Source: Bacillota bacterium (GTDB taxonomy: Bacteria; Bacillota; Clostridia; Christensenellales; CAG-138). From it: a stretch of DNA of 15,775 nucleotides. Positions 1 to 7,103 of the stretch are shown here, in pieces; position 1 is the first letter of the stretch, and every line of letters begins with the position of its first letter. Below the pieces are notes generated by a model that saw only the letters and a list, made by a program, of their open reading frames with translations, made no database searches and was not told the origin of the DNA. Made by a program: the position numbers and the translations under genes. The stretch covers positions 1-15,775 of the forward strand of contig JAEEYN010000160.1 of NCBI GenBank assembly GCA_016288175.1. Reading direction: 5' to 3'.

Positions 1-224
1 CCGGCGGAAGCGAGCACTTCGTGGCCCTCCGGGTCGATCTCGGTAACGGCTCTGTATTCGCCCTGCGAAAGATAGAGGACCACGCTTTCGCGCTTCGGAG
101 GGGTGCTGCCGCCGCAGCTCGGGGCGGAAAGAAGCAGCGCGGCGCCGAAAATCAGGGCGGACCCTGCGCCGAGAAGCCGCTTCGCCATGCGGAGCGAAGT
201 GCGGAAGGCGTTTCCTTTTTTCAT
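1..224 (-). CDS. Predicted lipoprotein, N-terminal part only (runs off the window)
   Basis: The first 74 codons are visible; the gene continues beyond base 1. It starts at ATG (224-222) with GGAGGT about nine bases upstream. The protein begins MKKGNAFRTSLRMAKRLLGA, followed by a hydrophobic stretch (about residues 19-33) and then SAPSCGGS. Cys37 is a plausible lipidation site, though the lipobox (A-P-S-C) is not canonical. After the cysteine comes a Ser/Pro-rich linker and then VVLYLSQGEYRAVTEIDPEG, which looks like the start of an exported beta-rich domain. This implies attachment to the outer face of the membrane. No family can be named from this fragment. It is transcribed from the strong promoter at 298-327, divergent from the disrupted gene to its right. 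Confidence 0.7.
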   Translation of the reverse strand, partial: MKKGNAFRTSLRMAKRLLGAGSALIFGAALLLSAPSCGGSTPPKRESVVLYLSQGEYRAVTEIDPEGHEVLASA

Positions 225-297
225 GATGCTGTTACCTCCGAAAACCCGATGACGGCCGAGCGCGCGAAGCGGAACGGCGAAAACTTTTCACGGTTCG

Positions 298-327
298 ATT
301 ATATCAGAAATATATAAGTCCTGTCAA
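298..327 (-). promoter_or_regulatory. Consensus sigma-A promoter for the lipoprotein gene
   Basis: On the minus strand TTGACA (327-322) is followed by an 18-base spacer and TATAAT (303-298), both perfect hexamers. Transcription should begin near 291, giving a leader of about 67 bases before the ATG at 224. It overlaps the left edge of the open frame of the disrupted plus-strand gene. Confidence 0.85.
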
Positions 328-1330
328 CGACGGGAGCCACCGCCAGGTATTTGCGGCAGTGCGTCGGGCAGAGCGAAGAGAAACCGCAGACCCGGAAGGG
401 CTGCTTCGATAATTTGTTATTAAAAGGAAAACTTTATTTCGATGAGGATATAAAAACGGAAAACGGGCTGAAAACCGCCCTGTTTTGTGTTGAACCGAAT
501 GGCGAGAATCGTGAACTTTATATGTACCTTGATCATGATGAAAACTTTGCGGGACAGAGGTATGACATACACAGAGGAGCGGTTTATTGCTGGAGTTATG
601 AAACAACAGTTTGTCAGTCGGAACCTGTAATTACATCGAAAATTATATGTTGGGACATTGAAAAAAAACGGGGCCTGAATGCATCCTCGAACGAACGAAG
701 GACACGACGATAGTTCCTTCGATTTTTTATTACGGTAATTATGTTTATGTTTTGAACTCCTGGCTTGTTCGCGCAGAAGAAAAGAGCGTCTATGAGATAG
801 TAAGATGGAATACTGAAAGCAAAGTATTGGAAAACATAATGTATTTGGAAACGGACGGCAATCATGGAGATGCAGAAAGCATCTGGGTTGAAAATGAACA
901 GAATGTTTATTTTTCGGTTACATCCGATGAAGATTTATTTACAAATGTTTATTTGATAAACGAAAATGAAGTTTCGAAAGTAATCGAGTTTGGCGCATGG
1001 GTAGGCATCAGGCTGCAGCAGGGAGCGGCTGTTTGGTTCAATATGAACGAAGACAGGTCGGCACTTGCAGTAAAGATCTGTGATTATAGTGGAAACGAGA
1101 TATATGAAGGAACGCTTTCATCCGAATACTATGAAGGAATCGAGGGACCTGACGGCGAAGGATTCGGGTTTTCCGGATTTTCCGCACTGATGGGAGACTC
1201 GCATAATCTGATCCTTATTGAGCATATCAGATCAGAGAAGAGCAGTAAAGAAATGGCTTTCCTTGTTAGATATACCATAACCCCTAACGGAGCGGAATAT
1301 CATCTGCTTGGGAAAACCTTCTGGAGATAA
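318..1330 (+). pseudogene. Disrupted AT-rich gene of unknown function (frameshift at an A8 run)
   Basis: Two adjoining open frames look like one broken gene. Frame A (open from 318, stop 711-713) reads sensibly to DIEKK at about 665. The other frame is open from 662, with no ATG before 752, and continues as TGPECILERTKDTTIVPSIF to the stop at 1328-1330. The switch falls exactly on eight A at 661-668; one more A would give a single protein of about 335 residues. The second half has only a TTG at 752 and no ribosome site. The first half lacks a convincing start: its first TTG (351) has no Shine-Dalgarno, its first in-frame ATG is at 522, and no signal peptide precedes it. The protein is rich in aromatic and acidic residues with beta-type stretches, perhaps an extracellular or propeller-like domain; I do not recognise a family. 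Base composition is clearly more AT-rich than its neighbours, suggesting acquisition or decay. A sequencing error or programmed slippage at A8 cannot be excluded. Confidence 0.65.
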
Positions 1331-1341
1331 CATTCACCGCT

Positions 1342-1373
1342 AAGCCGCGCATCGGGACGATACGCGGCTTTTT
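1342..1373 (+). terminator. Intrinsic terminator after the disrupted gene
   Basis: AAGCCGCG (1342-1349) pairs with CGCGGCTT (1363-1370), with an inner ATCG/CGAT pairing across one mismatch, followed by a run of T. It lies 12 bases after the stop of the disrupted gene, so the transcription unit once ended here. Confidence 0.8.
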
Positions 1374-1429
1374 GTATGCTTCGGGAGTCAGCTATAATGG
1401 TAAACCCTGAAATTTCTTCGCCGGAGGCT

Positions 1430-1457
1430 GTGAAAACCGAAATAAATATGCTATAAT
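1430..1457 (+). promoter_or_regulatory. Probable sigma-A promoter for pepT
   Basis: A perfect TATAAT at 1452-1457 lies 16 bases after GTGAAA (1430-1435), a 4 of 6 match to the -35 consensus. Predicted start is near 1464, giving a leader of about 33 bases that contains the strong ribosome site. A second TATAAT (1393-1398) has no good -35 box. Confidence 0.55.
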
Positions 1458-1496
1458 AAGCGGGAATAAACTTAAAGCTTTGGGAGGGTCAAACCT

Positions 1497-2720
1497 TTGA
1501 AAACCTACGAACGCTTTCTTAATTATGTAAAGATCCACACCGCAAGCTCCGAGGACAGCACGACGGTCCCCACAACGGCTCGCCAGTTCGATCTTGCGAA
1601 GCTGCTTGTCGAAGAGCTTCATTCGATCGGCGTTTCGAACGCCCGCGTCGACGATAAATGCTATGTCTATGCCTCCATTCCCGCGACTCCGGGCTGCGAG
1701 GATGCGCCTGCGATCGGCTTTATCGCGCACATGGACACCGTTCCGGATTTTTCCGGCGAGAATGTTCAGCCGAGGATAATCGAAAACTATGACGGCGGCG
1801 AAGTCGTTCTCGGAACGAGCGGACGCACTCTTTCGCCGGAAAAGCTGCCGCATCTGCCGCTTCTCAAGGGCAGAACGCTGATCGTGACCGACGGAACGAC
1901 CGTTCTAGGGGGCGACGACAAAGCCGGCGTTGCGGAGATCATGACCGCTGCGGAGACCGTGATCCGCGAGAACCTCCCCCACGGGAAGATCTGCATCGGC
2001 TTCACGCCCGATGAAGAGGTCGGCTCCGGCGCCGATAATTTCGACGTCGCGGCTTTCGGCGCGGATTTCGCATACACCGTCGACGGCGGCGTCGAGGGCG
2101 AGATCGAATACGAAAACTTCAACGCGGCGGGCGCGAAGATCAAAATCAACGGCTTCAACATCCATCCGGGCGACAGCAAGAACAAGATGATCAACGCTCT
2201 GCTCGTCGCGATGGAGCTCAACTCGATGCTGCCCGATGAAACGCCGCGCAACACCGAAAAATACGAGGGCTTCTTCCACCTCACCGACCTCGGCGGCAGC
2301 GTCGAGCACTGCGAGATGAGCTATATCCTCCGCGATCATTCAACGGAGATCATGACGGCGAGGAAGGCGACCCTGACCCACGCCGTGAAGCTCCTCAACG
2401 AAAAATACGGCGAGGGCACCGTCGAGCTCAGCCTCCGCGATCAGTACCTCAACATGGTCGAAAAGATCCGCCCCTGCATGCACCTCATCGACAACGCGGT
2501 GGAAGCGGCGAAGGAACTCGGCGTTGAGCCCCGCGTGCAGCCGATCCGCGGCGGCACCGACGGCGCAAGGCTGAGCTTCATGGGCCTGCCCTGCCCGAAC
2601 CTCGGCACCGGCGATTTCGCCTGCCACGGTCCCTATGAGCATGTCACGGTCGAGGGCATGGAGAAATGCACCGAGCTCGTGCTCAAACTTATCGAAAAAT
2701 ATTCCGCGATGAAGCGCTGA
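1497..2720 (+). CDS. pepT: Peptidase T (tripeptide aminopeptidase, M20B)
   Basis: A cytoplasmic zinc aminopeptidase that removes the N-terminal residue from tripeptides. At 407 residues it matches the usual PepT length. Family landmarks run in order: HMDTVPD with His78 and Asp80, GGDDKAG with Asp140 (bridging metal ligand), PDEEVG with Glu173/Glu174 (general base region), TVDGG with Asp196, NIHPG with His223 in the lid domain, RGGTDGARLS (351-360), and CHGPYEH with His377 near the end. All expected metal ligands appear present, so it should be active. The start is TTG at 1497, supported by GGGAGGG at 1482-1488 eight bases upstream and by the canonical N-terminus MKTYERFLNYVKIHTAS. It is followed after 49 bases by a PrsA-like lipoprotein gene with no promoter between, so the two are probably cotranscribed. 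Role: recycling peptides taken up or released by proteolysis. Confidence 0.96.
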   Translation: MKTYERFLNYVKIHTASSEDSTTVPTTARQFDLAKLLVEELHSIGVSNARVDDKCYVYASIPATPGCEDAPAIGFIAHMDTVPDFSGENVQPRIIENYDGGEVVLGTSGRTLSPEKLPHLPLLKGRTLIVTDGTTVLGGDDKAGVAEIMTAAETVIRENLPHGKICIGFTPDEEVGSGADNFDVAAFGADFAYTVDGGVEGEIEYENFNAAGAKIKINGFNIHPGDSKNKMINALLVAMELNSMLPDETPRNTEKYEGFFHLTDLGGSVEHCEMSYILRDHSTEIMTARKATLTHAVKLLNEKYGEGTVELSLRDQYLNMVEKIRPCMHLIDNAVEAAKELGVEPRVQPIRGGTDGARLSFMGLPCPNLGTGDFACHGPYEHVTVEGMEKCTELVLKLIEKYSAMKR

Positions 2721-2769
2721 AGCGCGGATCGCTCAAAAAGGCGCAAGCCGAAAGAAGGATTTTGAAATC

Positions 2770-4020
2770 ATGAAGAAACTCAAGAAAACAGAGATCATAC
2801 TGCTTGCCGCTCTGATGCTCGCGACGGCGCTCATTTCCGCCGCCTGCGGCAAGGACGAGGAGGAAGAGCAGGATCCGATGAACCCCGTCGTGCTGAAGAT
2901 CGGGGAATTCGAGCTCAAAAAGTTCTATTTCGATTCGCTTTACGCGACCCACGAGAAATATTATTATCTCTCCGCCGGCGCGATCACGCAGGAGGAATAC
3001 TTCAACACCGTCGTCGACGCCGTTGAGGATTATGCCGTAACGCTGAAGGAAGCGCGGGACAGGAACTTCACCGTCACAGCCGAGGAGGAAGAAACAATCA
3101 AAAACGATACCGAGGCGCAGTGGCAGTACATCCGCGAGGAATTTTTGCGCAGAGTCGATTCCTCCATCACCGAGGAAGACCAGATCGAAGCCGAATTCGC
3201 CCGCCTTTTCGAGGTCGACACCGGTTATACCCCCGAGGCTTACAGGGAATATCTCGCTGAGAGCATGCACGACCGCATCCTCATCAAAAAGCTTTACGAT
3301 TCCGTAACGGAGGAAGTCGAGCCGACCGATGAGGAGGTCCGCTCCTATCTCGATCTGAAGGTCAACAGCCTTTCCCAGGAGACCTTCGCTGCCTTTGCCG
3401 ACAAGTATGCCGCATATCGCGACGGCAGCGGCGAACCGTTCATTTTCATCCCCGCCGACTGCTTCGCTGTGGATCAGCTCCTTCTTGAAGGCGACGGCGC
3501 GGCCGCGCTGGCAGAGCAGATCGACGCCCGTTTCGAAGGCGGGATCAGCTTCGATCAGTTCATCATGCTCGTCTCGGGCGATTCGAACGCCGATGAAAAC
3601 ATGAGGAACGAAAAATTCCGTTCCCTCGGCTATCTGATGCACGCGAGCACGGTCCCCTCCTATCCGCAGGAGCTCGCGTACGGCGCGTATGCCGCGAGCG
3701 GCAGCAAGATCTATCCCGGCATGTCGCCGGAATATTCGCCGGAATACACCGTTCTGAAGACTTCGGACGGCAAGACCGTCGTCAAGGTAGCGGCCGCGGG
3801 CAGCATCCGCTATGTCACTGTTGTGAAGACATACATCAAGGGCAACGTCAGCTATCATCAGGGCGACGAAATCTGGAACATGGGTTACGAAGGCGCGAAG
3901 GCGCAGGTCGGAAAGACGTATTTCGACGGCAAGGTCGCCGAATGGCGGAAAGCGGCGAAGATCGAATGGTTCTTCGACCGCTTCAAGAGCAACTACGTTC
4001 CCGCGGAATCGAAAAACTGA
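2770..4020 (+). CDS. PrsA/SurA-like lipoprotein (putative peptidyl-prolyl isomerase-type foldase)
   Basis: A 416-residue predicted surface lipoprotein. A basic start (MKKLKKTE), a hydrophobic helix (about 8-24) and ISAAC with Cys26 make a lipoprotein signal, followed by an acidic linker. Residues about 39-190 (VVLKIGEFELKKFYF, then a charged helical region) resemble the SurA/PrsA N-terminal chaperone domain. Residues about 225-370 look like a weak parvulin fold: a FEGGISFDQFIMLVSGDS stretch, then RSLGYLMHASTVPSYPQEL, then beta-strands ending IRYVTVVKTY. Typical parvulin active-site residues are not clearly preserved, so it may act as a chaperone without isomerase activity. The ATG at 2770 has AAGGA ten bases upstream. 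It shares a transcript with pepT and ends at a strong terminator. The foldase role is inferred from domain pattern only. Confidence 0.7.
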   Translation: MKKLKKTEIILLAALMLATALISAACGKDEEEEQDPMNPVVLKIGEFELKKFYFDSLYATHEKYYYLSAGAITQEEYFNTVVDAVEDYAVTLKEARDRNFTVTAEEEETIKNDTEAQWQYIREEFLRRVDSSITEEDQIEAEFARLFEVDTGYTPEAYREYLAESMHDRILIKKLYDSVTEEVEPTDEEVRSYLDLKVNSLSQETFAAFADKYAAYRDGSGEPFIFIPADCFAVDQLLLEGDGAAALAEQIDARFEGGISFDQFIMLVSGDSNADENMRNEKFRSLGYLMHASTVPSYPQELAYGAYAASGSKIYPGMSPEYSPEYTVLKTSDGKTVVKVAAAGSIRYVTVVKTYIKGNVSYHQGDEIWNMGYEGAKAQVGKTYFDGKVAEWRKAAKIEWFFDRFKSNYVPAESKN

Positions 4021-4028
4021 AAAGCAAG

Positions 4029-4059
4029 GCCGCTCCGGAAACGGAGCGGCTGATTTTTT
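4029..4059 (+). terminator. Strong intrinsic terminator after the lipoprotein gene
   Basis: GCCGCTCCG (4029-4037), loop GAAA, CGGAGCGGC (4042-4050), then six T at 4054-4059. A nine-pair GC-rich stem with a GNRA loop, nine bases after the stop codon. Confidence 0.93.
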
Positions 4060-4072
4060 CGGACAATTATCC

Positions 4073-4101
4073 TTGCATTTTATACTGAATTGTTATATAC
4101 T
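4073..4101 (+). promoter_or_regulatory. Sigma-A promoter of the CoA-transferase operon
   Basis: TTGCAT (4073-4078), a 17-base spacer and TATACT (4096-4101). Predicted start near 4108, giving a leader of about 98 bases. That leader contains an imperfect GC-rich hairpin (CCCCGGCG at 4122-4129 with CGGCGGGG at 4136-4143), which might affect translation or stability. Confidence 0.7.
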
Positions 4102-4205
4102 TGAATTTGGAAATTTCCGTTCCCCGGCGTTTCCGCGGCGGGGGAGGATAACCGATCATCATGTCCGTTCGGCATGAAACGGCAATAAATAAAAGGAGAG
4201 TTACT

Positions 4206-4904
4206 ATGCCCAAATTTATTTCTGTTGAAGAAGCCGTGAAGCTGATCCCCGACGGCGCGACCGTTATGTTCGGCGGTTTTATGGGCTGCGGCAATGCGCA
4301 TAAGTTCATCGATGCGCTTTCTAAGAGCGGCGTTAAGGATCTCACCATGATCTCCAACGACGGCGCCTGCCCGATCAAGAACCGCGACGGCGAGATCGTG
4401 GATTATTACGGCGTTGCCAAGCTGATCCACAACAGGCAGATCAAGAAGCTGATCGCGACCCATGTCGGCCTCAACCCGGAGGTCGCCTCCCAGTCCATGG
4501 TCGACGGCACCCTTGAAGTTACGCTCATTCCCCAGGGCTCCCTTGCGGAAATGATCCGCGCGGGCGGCGCAGGCCTCGGCGGCGTTCTGACCCCCACCGG
4601 CGTCGGCACCATCATCGAGGACAGCCCCTACTGCCTTGAAAAGAAGAACATCAACGGCAGGGATTATCTGCTCATGGCTCCCGTCCATGCCGATTTTGCC
4701 GTCATCTGCGGCGCGAAGATCGACAAGGCCGGCAACGTATGGTACAAGGGCAACACCTCGAACTTCAACCTCGTTATGGCGACCGCGGCGGATACCGTCA
4801 TCGCGGAGGCCGAGGAAGTCGTTGAGATCGGCGAGATCCCGCCCGAGGACGTTCGCACCTACGGCGTATTCGTTGACTATGTTGTTGAAGGAGGAAAACT
4901 GTAA
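4206..4904 (+). CDS. atoD: CoA-transferase subunit A (AtoD/CtfA/ScoA type)
   Basis: The alpha chain of a two-subunit acetate/acetoacetate/butyrate-type CoA-transferase, which moves CoA between short acyl groups in the cytoplasm. The 232-residue length fits AtoD (about 220), not the longer GctA of glutaconate CoA-transferase. Visible landmarks: DGATVMFGGFMGCGN (16-30) for the nucleotide/CoA fold, THVGLNP (85-91), LIPQGSLAEMIRAGGAGLGG (107-126), and PTGVGT near 130. The start is ATG at 4206, preceded by AGGAGAG; an in-frame ATG at 4161 would add 15 residues, but its spacing to the nearest GGAGG is long and the extension does not match the family. Its stop shares a base with the start of subunit B (TAATG). 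Exact acyl partners cannot be read from sequence; acetate with butyryl-CoA or acetoacetate are typical. Confidence 0.92.
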   Translation: MPKFISVEEAVKLIPDGATVMFGGFMGCGNAHKFIDALSKSGVKDLTMISNDGACPIKNRDGEIVDYYGVAKLIHNRQIKKLIATHVGLNPEVASQSMVDGTLEVTLIPQGSLAEMIRAGGAGLGGVLTPTGVGTIIEDSPYCLEKKNINGRDYLLMAPVHADFAVICGAKIDKAGNVWYKGNTSNFNLVMATAADTVIAEAEEVVEIGEIPPEDVRTYGVFVDYVVEGGKL

Positions 4905-5560
4905 TGGATAAGGCTCAGATCAAAGATTTTATCGCAGCACGCGTTGCGAAGGAGCTCAAGGACGGCGACGTCGTTAACCTCGGCATCGGCCTTCCCACCC
5001 TCGTTCCGAAATTCCTGCCCGATGACGTGCATGTTATCCTCCAGAGCGAGAACGGCACGATCGGCGTCGGCCCCGTAACGCCGGAAAACAAGGATCCCTA
5101 CCACGTTGTCGACGCGGGCGGTTTTCCCTCCGCTGCAGCGCCCGGCGCGTGCTTCATCGACAGCGCTTCTTCCTTCGCCCTGATTCGCGGCGGCCATGTC
5201 GACGCAACGATCCTCGGCGGTCTCGAAGTTGATGAAGAGGGCTCCCTCTCCAACTGGATCATCCCCGGCAAGAAAATGCCCGGCATGGGCGGCGCGATGG
5301 ACCTGCTCGTCGGCGCGAAGAACGTCATCGTCGCGATGGAGCACACCGCGAAGGGCAACCCGAAGATCCTCAAAAAGTGCAAGCTGCCCTATACCGCAGT
5401 TAAGTGCGTAACGAAGATCATCACCGAAATGTGCGTGATCGAAGTCAAGCCCGAAGGTCTTGTGATGACCGAGTACAACCCGGAATTCACCGTTGACGAC
5501 ATCAAGGCTGCCACTGCGGCGGATCTTATCATCTCGCCCGACCTCAAGCCGATGGTCTGA
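4904..5560 (+). CDS. atoA: CoA-transferase subunit B (AtoA/CtfB/ScoB type)
   Basis: The beta chain, carrying the catalytic glutamate. GIGLPT (27-32) and SENG with Glu49 are the expected active-site signature; this glutamate forms the glutamyl-CoA thioester in the family. Downstream are GGHVDATILGGLEVDEEG (107-124), IIPGKKMPGMGGAMDL and the C-terminal PDLKP segment. The 218 residues match the usual length. The ATG overlaps the stop of subunit A as TAATG, with GAAGGAGG in the end of subunit A as ribosome site, so the chains should be made in equal amounts by translational coupling. A terminator follows at once, separating this pair from the decarboxylase genes. The association with a sodium-pump decarboxylase suggests fermentative acyl-CoA metabolism, an inference. 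Confidence 0.93.
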   Translation: MDKAQIKDFIAARVAKELKDGDVVNLGIGLPTLVPKFLPDDVHVILQSENGTIGVGPVTPENKDPYHVVDAGGFPSAAAPGACFIDSASSFALIRGGHVDATILGGLEVDEEGSLSNWIIPGKKMPGMGGAMDLLVGAKNVIVAMEHTAKGNPKILKKCKLPYTAVKCVTKIITEMCVIEVKPEGLVMTEYNPEFTVDDIKAATAADLIISPDLKPMV

Positions 5561-5576
5561 TTTGAATCGAATGCAC

Positions 5577-5604
5577 AAAAGCACCGAGCGATCGGTGCTT
5601 TTTT
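5577..5604 (+). terminator. Intrinsic terminator of the CoA-transferase operon
   Basis: GCACCGA (5581-5587), loop GCGA, TCGGTGC (5592-5598), extended by A/T pairs and ending in six T (5599-5604). It sits 17 bases after the atoA stop. Confidence 0.92.
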
Positions 5605-5633
5605 CGTTTGCTTTTTCGTTTGGTTTTTTCCAC

Positions 5634-5662
5634 TTGCAAGCGCGGCGCGGCTGCGGTATAAT
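5634..5662 (+). promoter_or_regulatory. Sigma-A promoter of the decarboxylase beta/gamma operon
   Basis: TTGCAA (5634-5639), 17-base spacer, TATAAT (5657-5662). Start is expected near 5669, giving a leader of about 52 bases. A stem-loop (GGCGGGG at 5672-5678 with CCTCCGCC at 5689-5696, one bulge) would form right at the 5' end of the mRNA and could protect it from decay. Confidence 0.82.
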
Positions 5663-5720
5663 AAAAAAGATGGCGGGGATCGTATGCCCCTCCGCCTTCA
5701 ATAATTCATTTGGAGTCATT

Positions 5721-6860
5721 ATGGGTTTCTTTGAAACAATCGGAGAAGCGGCGCGGACCTTCATCGAAGGCAATTGGATGAACGCGATCATGTGGGTTAT
5801 CGGCGGCATTCTCATCTACCTTGCGATCAAAAAGGAAATGGAGCCGACACTGCTTCTGCCCATCGGCTTCGGCGCGATTCTCGTCAACCTTCCGGGTTCC
5901 ACGATCGCGAACGACGGGCAGATCATCAAGCTGCTTTATGATATCGGCATCGCGAACGAGTTCTTCCCGCTCGTGCTGTTCATCGGCATCGGCGCGATGA
6001 TCGATTTCGGCCCGGTGCTGACGAATCCGAAGCTGATGCTATTCGGCGCTGCGGCGCAGTTCGGCATCTTCTTCACGCTCTCCATGGCAACGCTCCTCGG
6101 CTTCACCGGCCTTGAAGCGGCGAGCATCTCGATCATCGGCGCAGCGGACGGCCCGACGAGCATCGTTGTCGCGAGGGAGCTGCTCGGATCTGAGAGCAAG
6201 CTGTTCGGACCGATCGTCGTTGCGGCGTACTCATACATGGCGCTCGTGCCGATCATCCAGCGCCCGGTCGTGAAGCTGATCACGACGAGGAAGGAACGGC
6301 TCATCCGCATGGAGTATAAGCAGAAGGACGTTTCCAAGACCACCCGCATCCTGTTCCCGATCATCATCACCGCGATCGTCGGCTTCGTCGCTCCGGACGG
6401 CCTGCCGCTCATCGGCTGCCTGATGTTCGGCAACCTGATCCGCGAATGCGGCGTTCTCAATTCGATCTCCGAGACCGCACAGAAGGTGCTTGCGAATCTT
6501 ATTACGATCTTCCTTGGCATTTCGATCGCCGCTACGATGAAAGCGGAAGCTTTCCTGCATCCGAAAACTCTCCTTGTTCTCGGCCTCGGCCTTGTGGCAT
6601 TCATTTTCGATACCGTCGGCGGCGTTTTCTTCGCGAAGTTCATCAACCTTTTCGCAAAGAAGAAGGTCAACCCGATGATCGGCGCATGCGGCATCTCCGC
6701 GTTCCCGATGAGTGCCCGCGTCATCCACAAGATGGGCCAGGAGGAGGATAACCAGAACTTCCTGCTCATGCACGCGATCGGCGCGAACGTTTCCGGCCAG
6801 ATCGCTTCGGTCGTTGCGGGCGGCCTGATCCTTTCGATCTTTATGCAGTTCCCGCGGTGA
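5721..6860 (+). CDS. Na+-translocating decarboxylase, beta subunit (OadB/GcdB/MmdB family)
   Basis: The membrane-embedded subunit that couples decarboxylation of a carboxybiotin intermediate to Na+ export. At 379 residues it has the usual length and a mostly hydrophobic, multi-pass sequence. Signature regions: LPIGFGAILVNLP (46-58), FIGIGAMIDFGPVLTNP (87-103), IIGAADGPTSI (138-148) holding the conserved Asp143 of the family, GNLIRECGV (237-245), DTVGG (297-301), GACGISAFPMSARV (321-334) and HAIGANVSGQI (351-361). The start is ATG at 5721 with TGGAG just upstream; the in-frame open stretch before it runs through the terminator and promoter and is not coding. A gamma-like subunit follows, but there is no alpha (carboxyltransferase) or biotin carrier here, so oxaloacetate, glutaconyl-CoA, malonyl-CoA and methylmalonyl-CoA all remain possible substrates. 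Confidence 0.93.
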   Translation: MGFFETIGEAARTFIEGNWMNAIMWVIGGILIYLAIKKEMEPTLLLPIGFGAILVNLPGSTIANDGQIIKLLYDIGIANEFFPLVLFIGIGAMIDFGPVLTNPKLMLFGAAAQFGIFFTLSMATLLGFTGLEAASISIIGAADGPTSIVVARELLGSESKLFGPIVVAAYSYMALVPIIQRPVVKLITTRKERLIRMEYKQKDVSKTTRILFPIIITAIVGFVAPDGLPLIGCLMFGNLIRECGVLNSISETAQKVLANLITIFLGISIAATMKAEAFLHPKTLLVLGLGLVAFIFDTVGGVFFAKFINLFAKKKVNPMIGACGISAFPMSARVIHKMGQEEDNQNFLLMHAIGANVSGQIASVVAGGLILSIFMQFPR

Positions 6861-6878
6861 GGGTAAAGGAGAAAAGCT

Positions 6879-7103
6879 ATGTTTGAAATCGTGAATGTTT
6901 TGAAAACCGGCATTTTTGAGCCGAATAAAGAGAACTTCGCCTTCATCGATTCGCTGAAGATCATGCTGCGCGGCATGCTGACGATCTTCTTCGTGACGGC
7001 AATACTGATCGCTTTCGTGCTGATACTGAACCGGTACAGCAAAAAGAAAAAGGAAAAAGAAGAAAGAATACAGGAGAAGGAGATGGAAAATGAAAGTTAT
7101 TGA
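6879..7103 (+). CDS. OadG-like gamma subunit of the sodium pump decarboxylase
   Basis: A 74-residue single-helix membrane protein. Residues 26-52 (SLKIMLRGMLTIFFVTAILI and on) form one transmembrane helix of the type seen in OadG/MmdD, led by a short N-terminal segment and followed by a highly charged Lys/Glu tail (54-71). In the family this subunit holds the complex together and its tail contacts the alpha subunit. It begins 18 bases after the beta gene, with AAAGGAG as ribosome site. Sequence conservation in this family is low, so the call rests on size, the GM-containing helix, the charged tail and position next to beta. The last 14 bases overlap the next gene. Confidence 0.72.
   Translation: MFEIVNVLKTGIFEPNKENFAFIDSLKIMLRGMLTIFFVTAILIAFVLILNRYSKKKKEKEERIQEKEMENESY

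Noticed and set aside
21..317. A plus-strand 98-codon frame at the left edge
   Set aside because: It is antisense to the lipoprotein start and its promoter; the minus-strand gene has a signal peptide and a good ribosome site.
2689..3858. A 389-codon minus-strand open frame opposite the PrsA-like gene
   Set aside because: GC-rich antisense shadow; no motifs, and the plus-strand gene has a clear signal peptide, ribosome site and terminator.
4161..4205. An upstream in-frame ATG for CoA-transferase subunit A
   Set aside because: The 15 extra residues do not match the family, and the later ATG (4206) has a better-spaced AGGAGAG site.
5493..5720. Extension of the decarboxylase beta frame upstream to 5493
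   Set aside because: It would run through the CoA-transferase gene end, a terminator and a promoter; the conserved start is the ATG at 5721.
4877..5815. A 312-codon minus-strand open frame across the CoA-transferase B gene and terminator
   Set aside because: It spans an obvious plus-strand terminator and promoter and carries no recognisable domain.
5936..7042. A 368-codon minus-strand open frame opposite the decarboxylase beta subunit
   Set aside because: The plus frame is a clear OadB-family protein; the antisense frame overlaps two real genes and has no supporting features.
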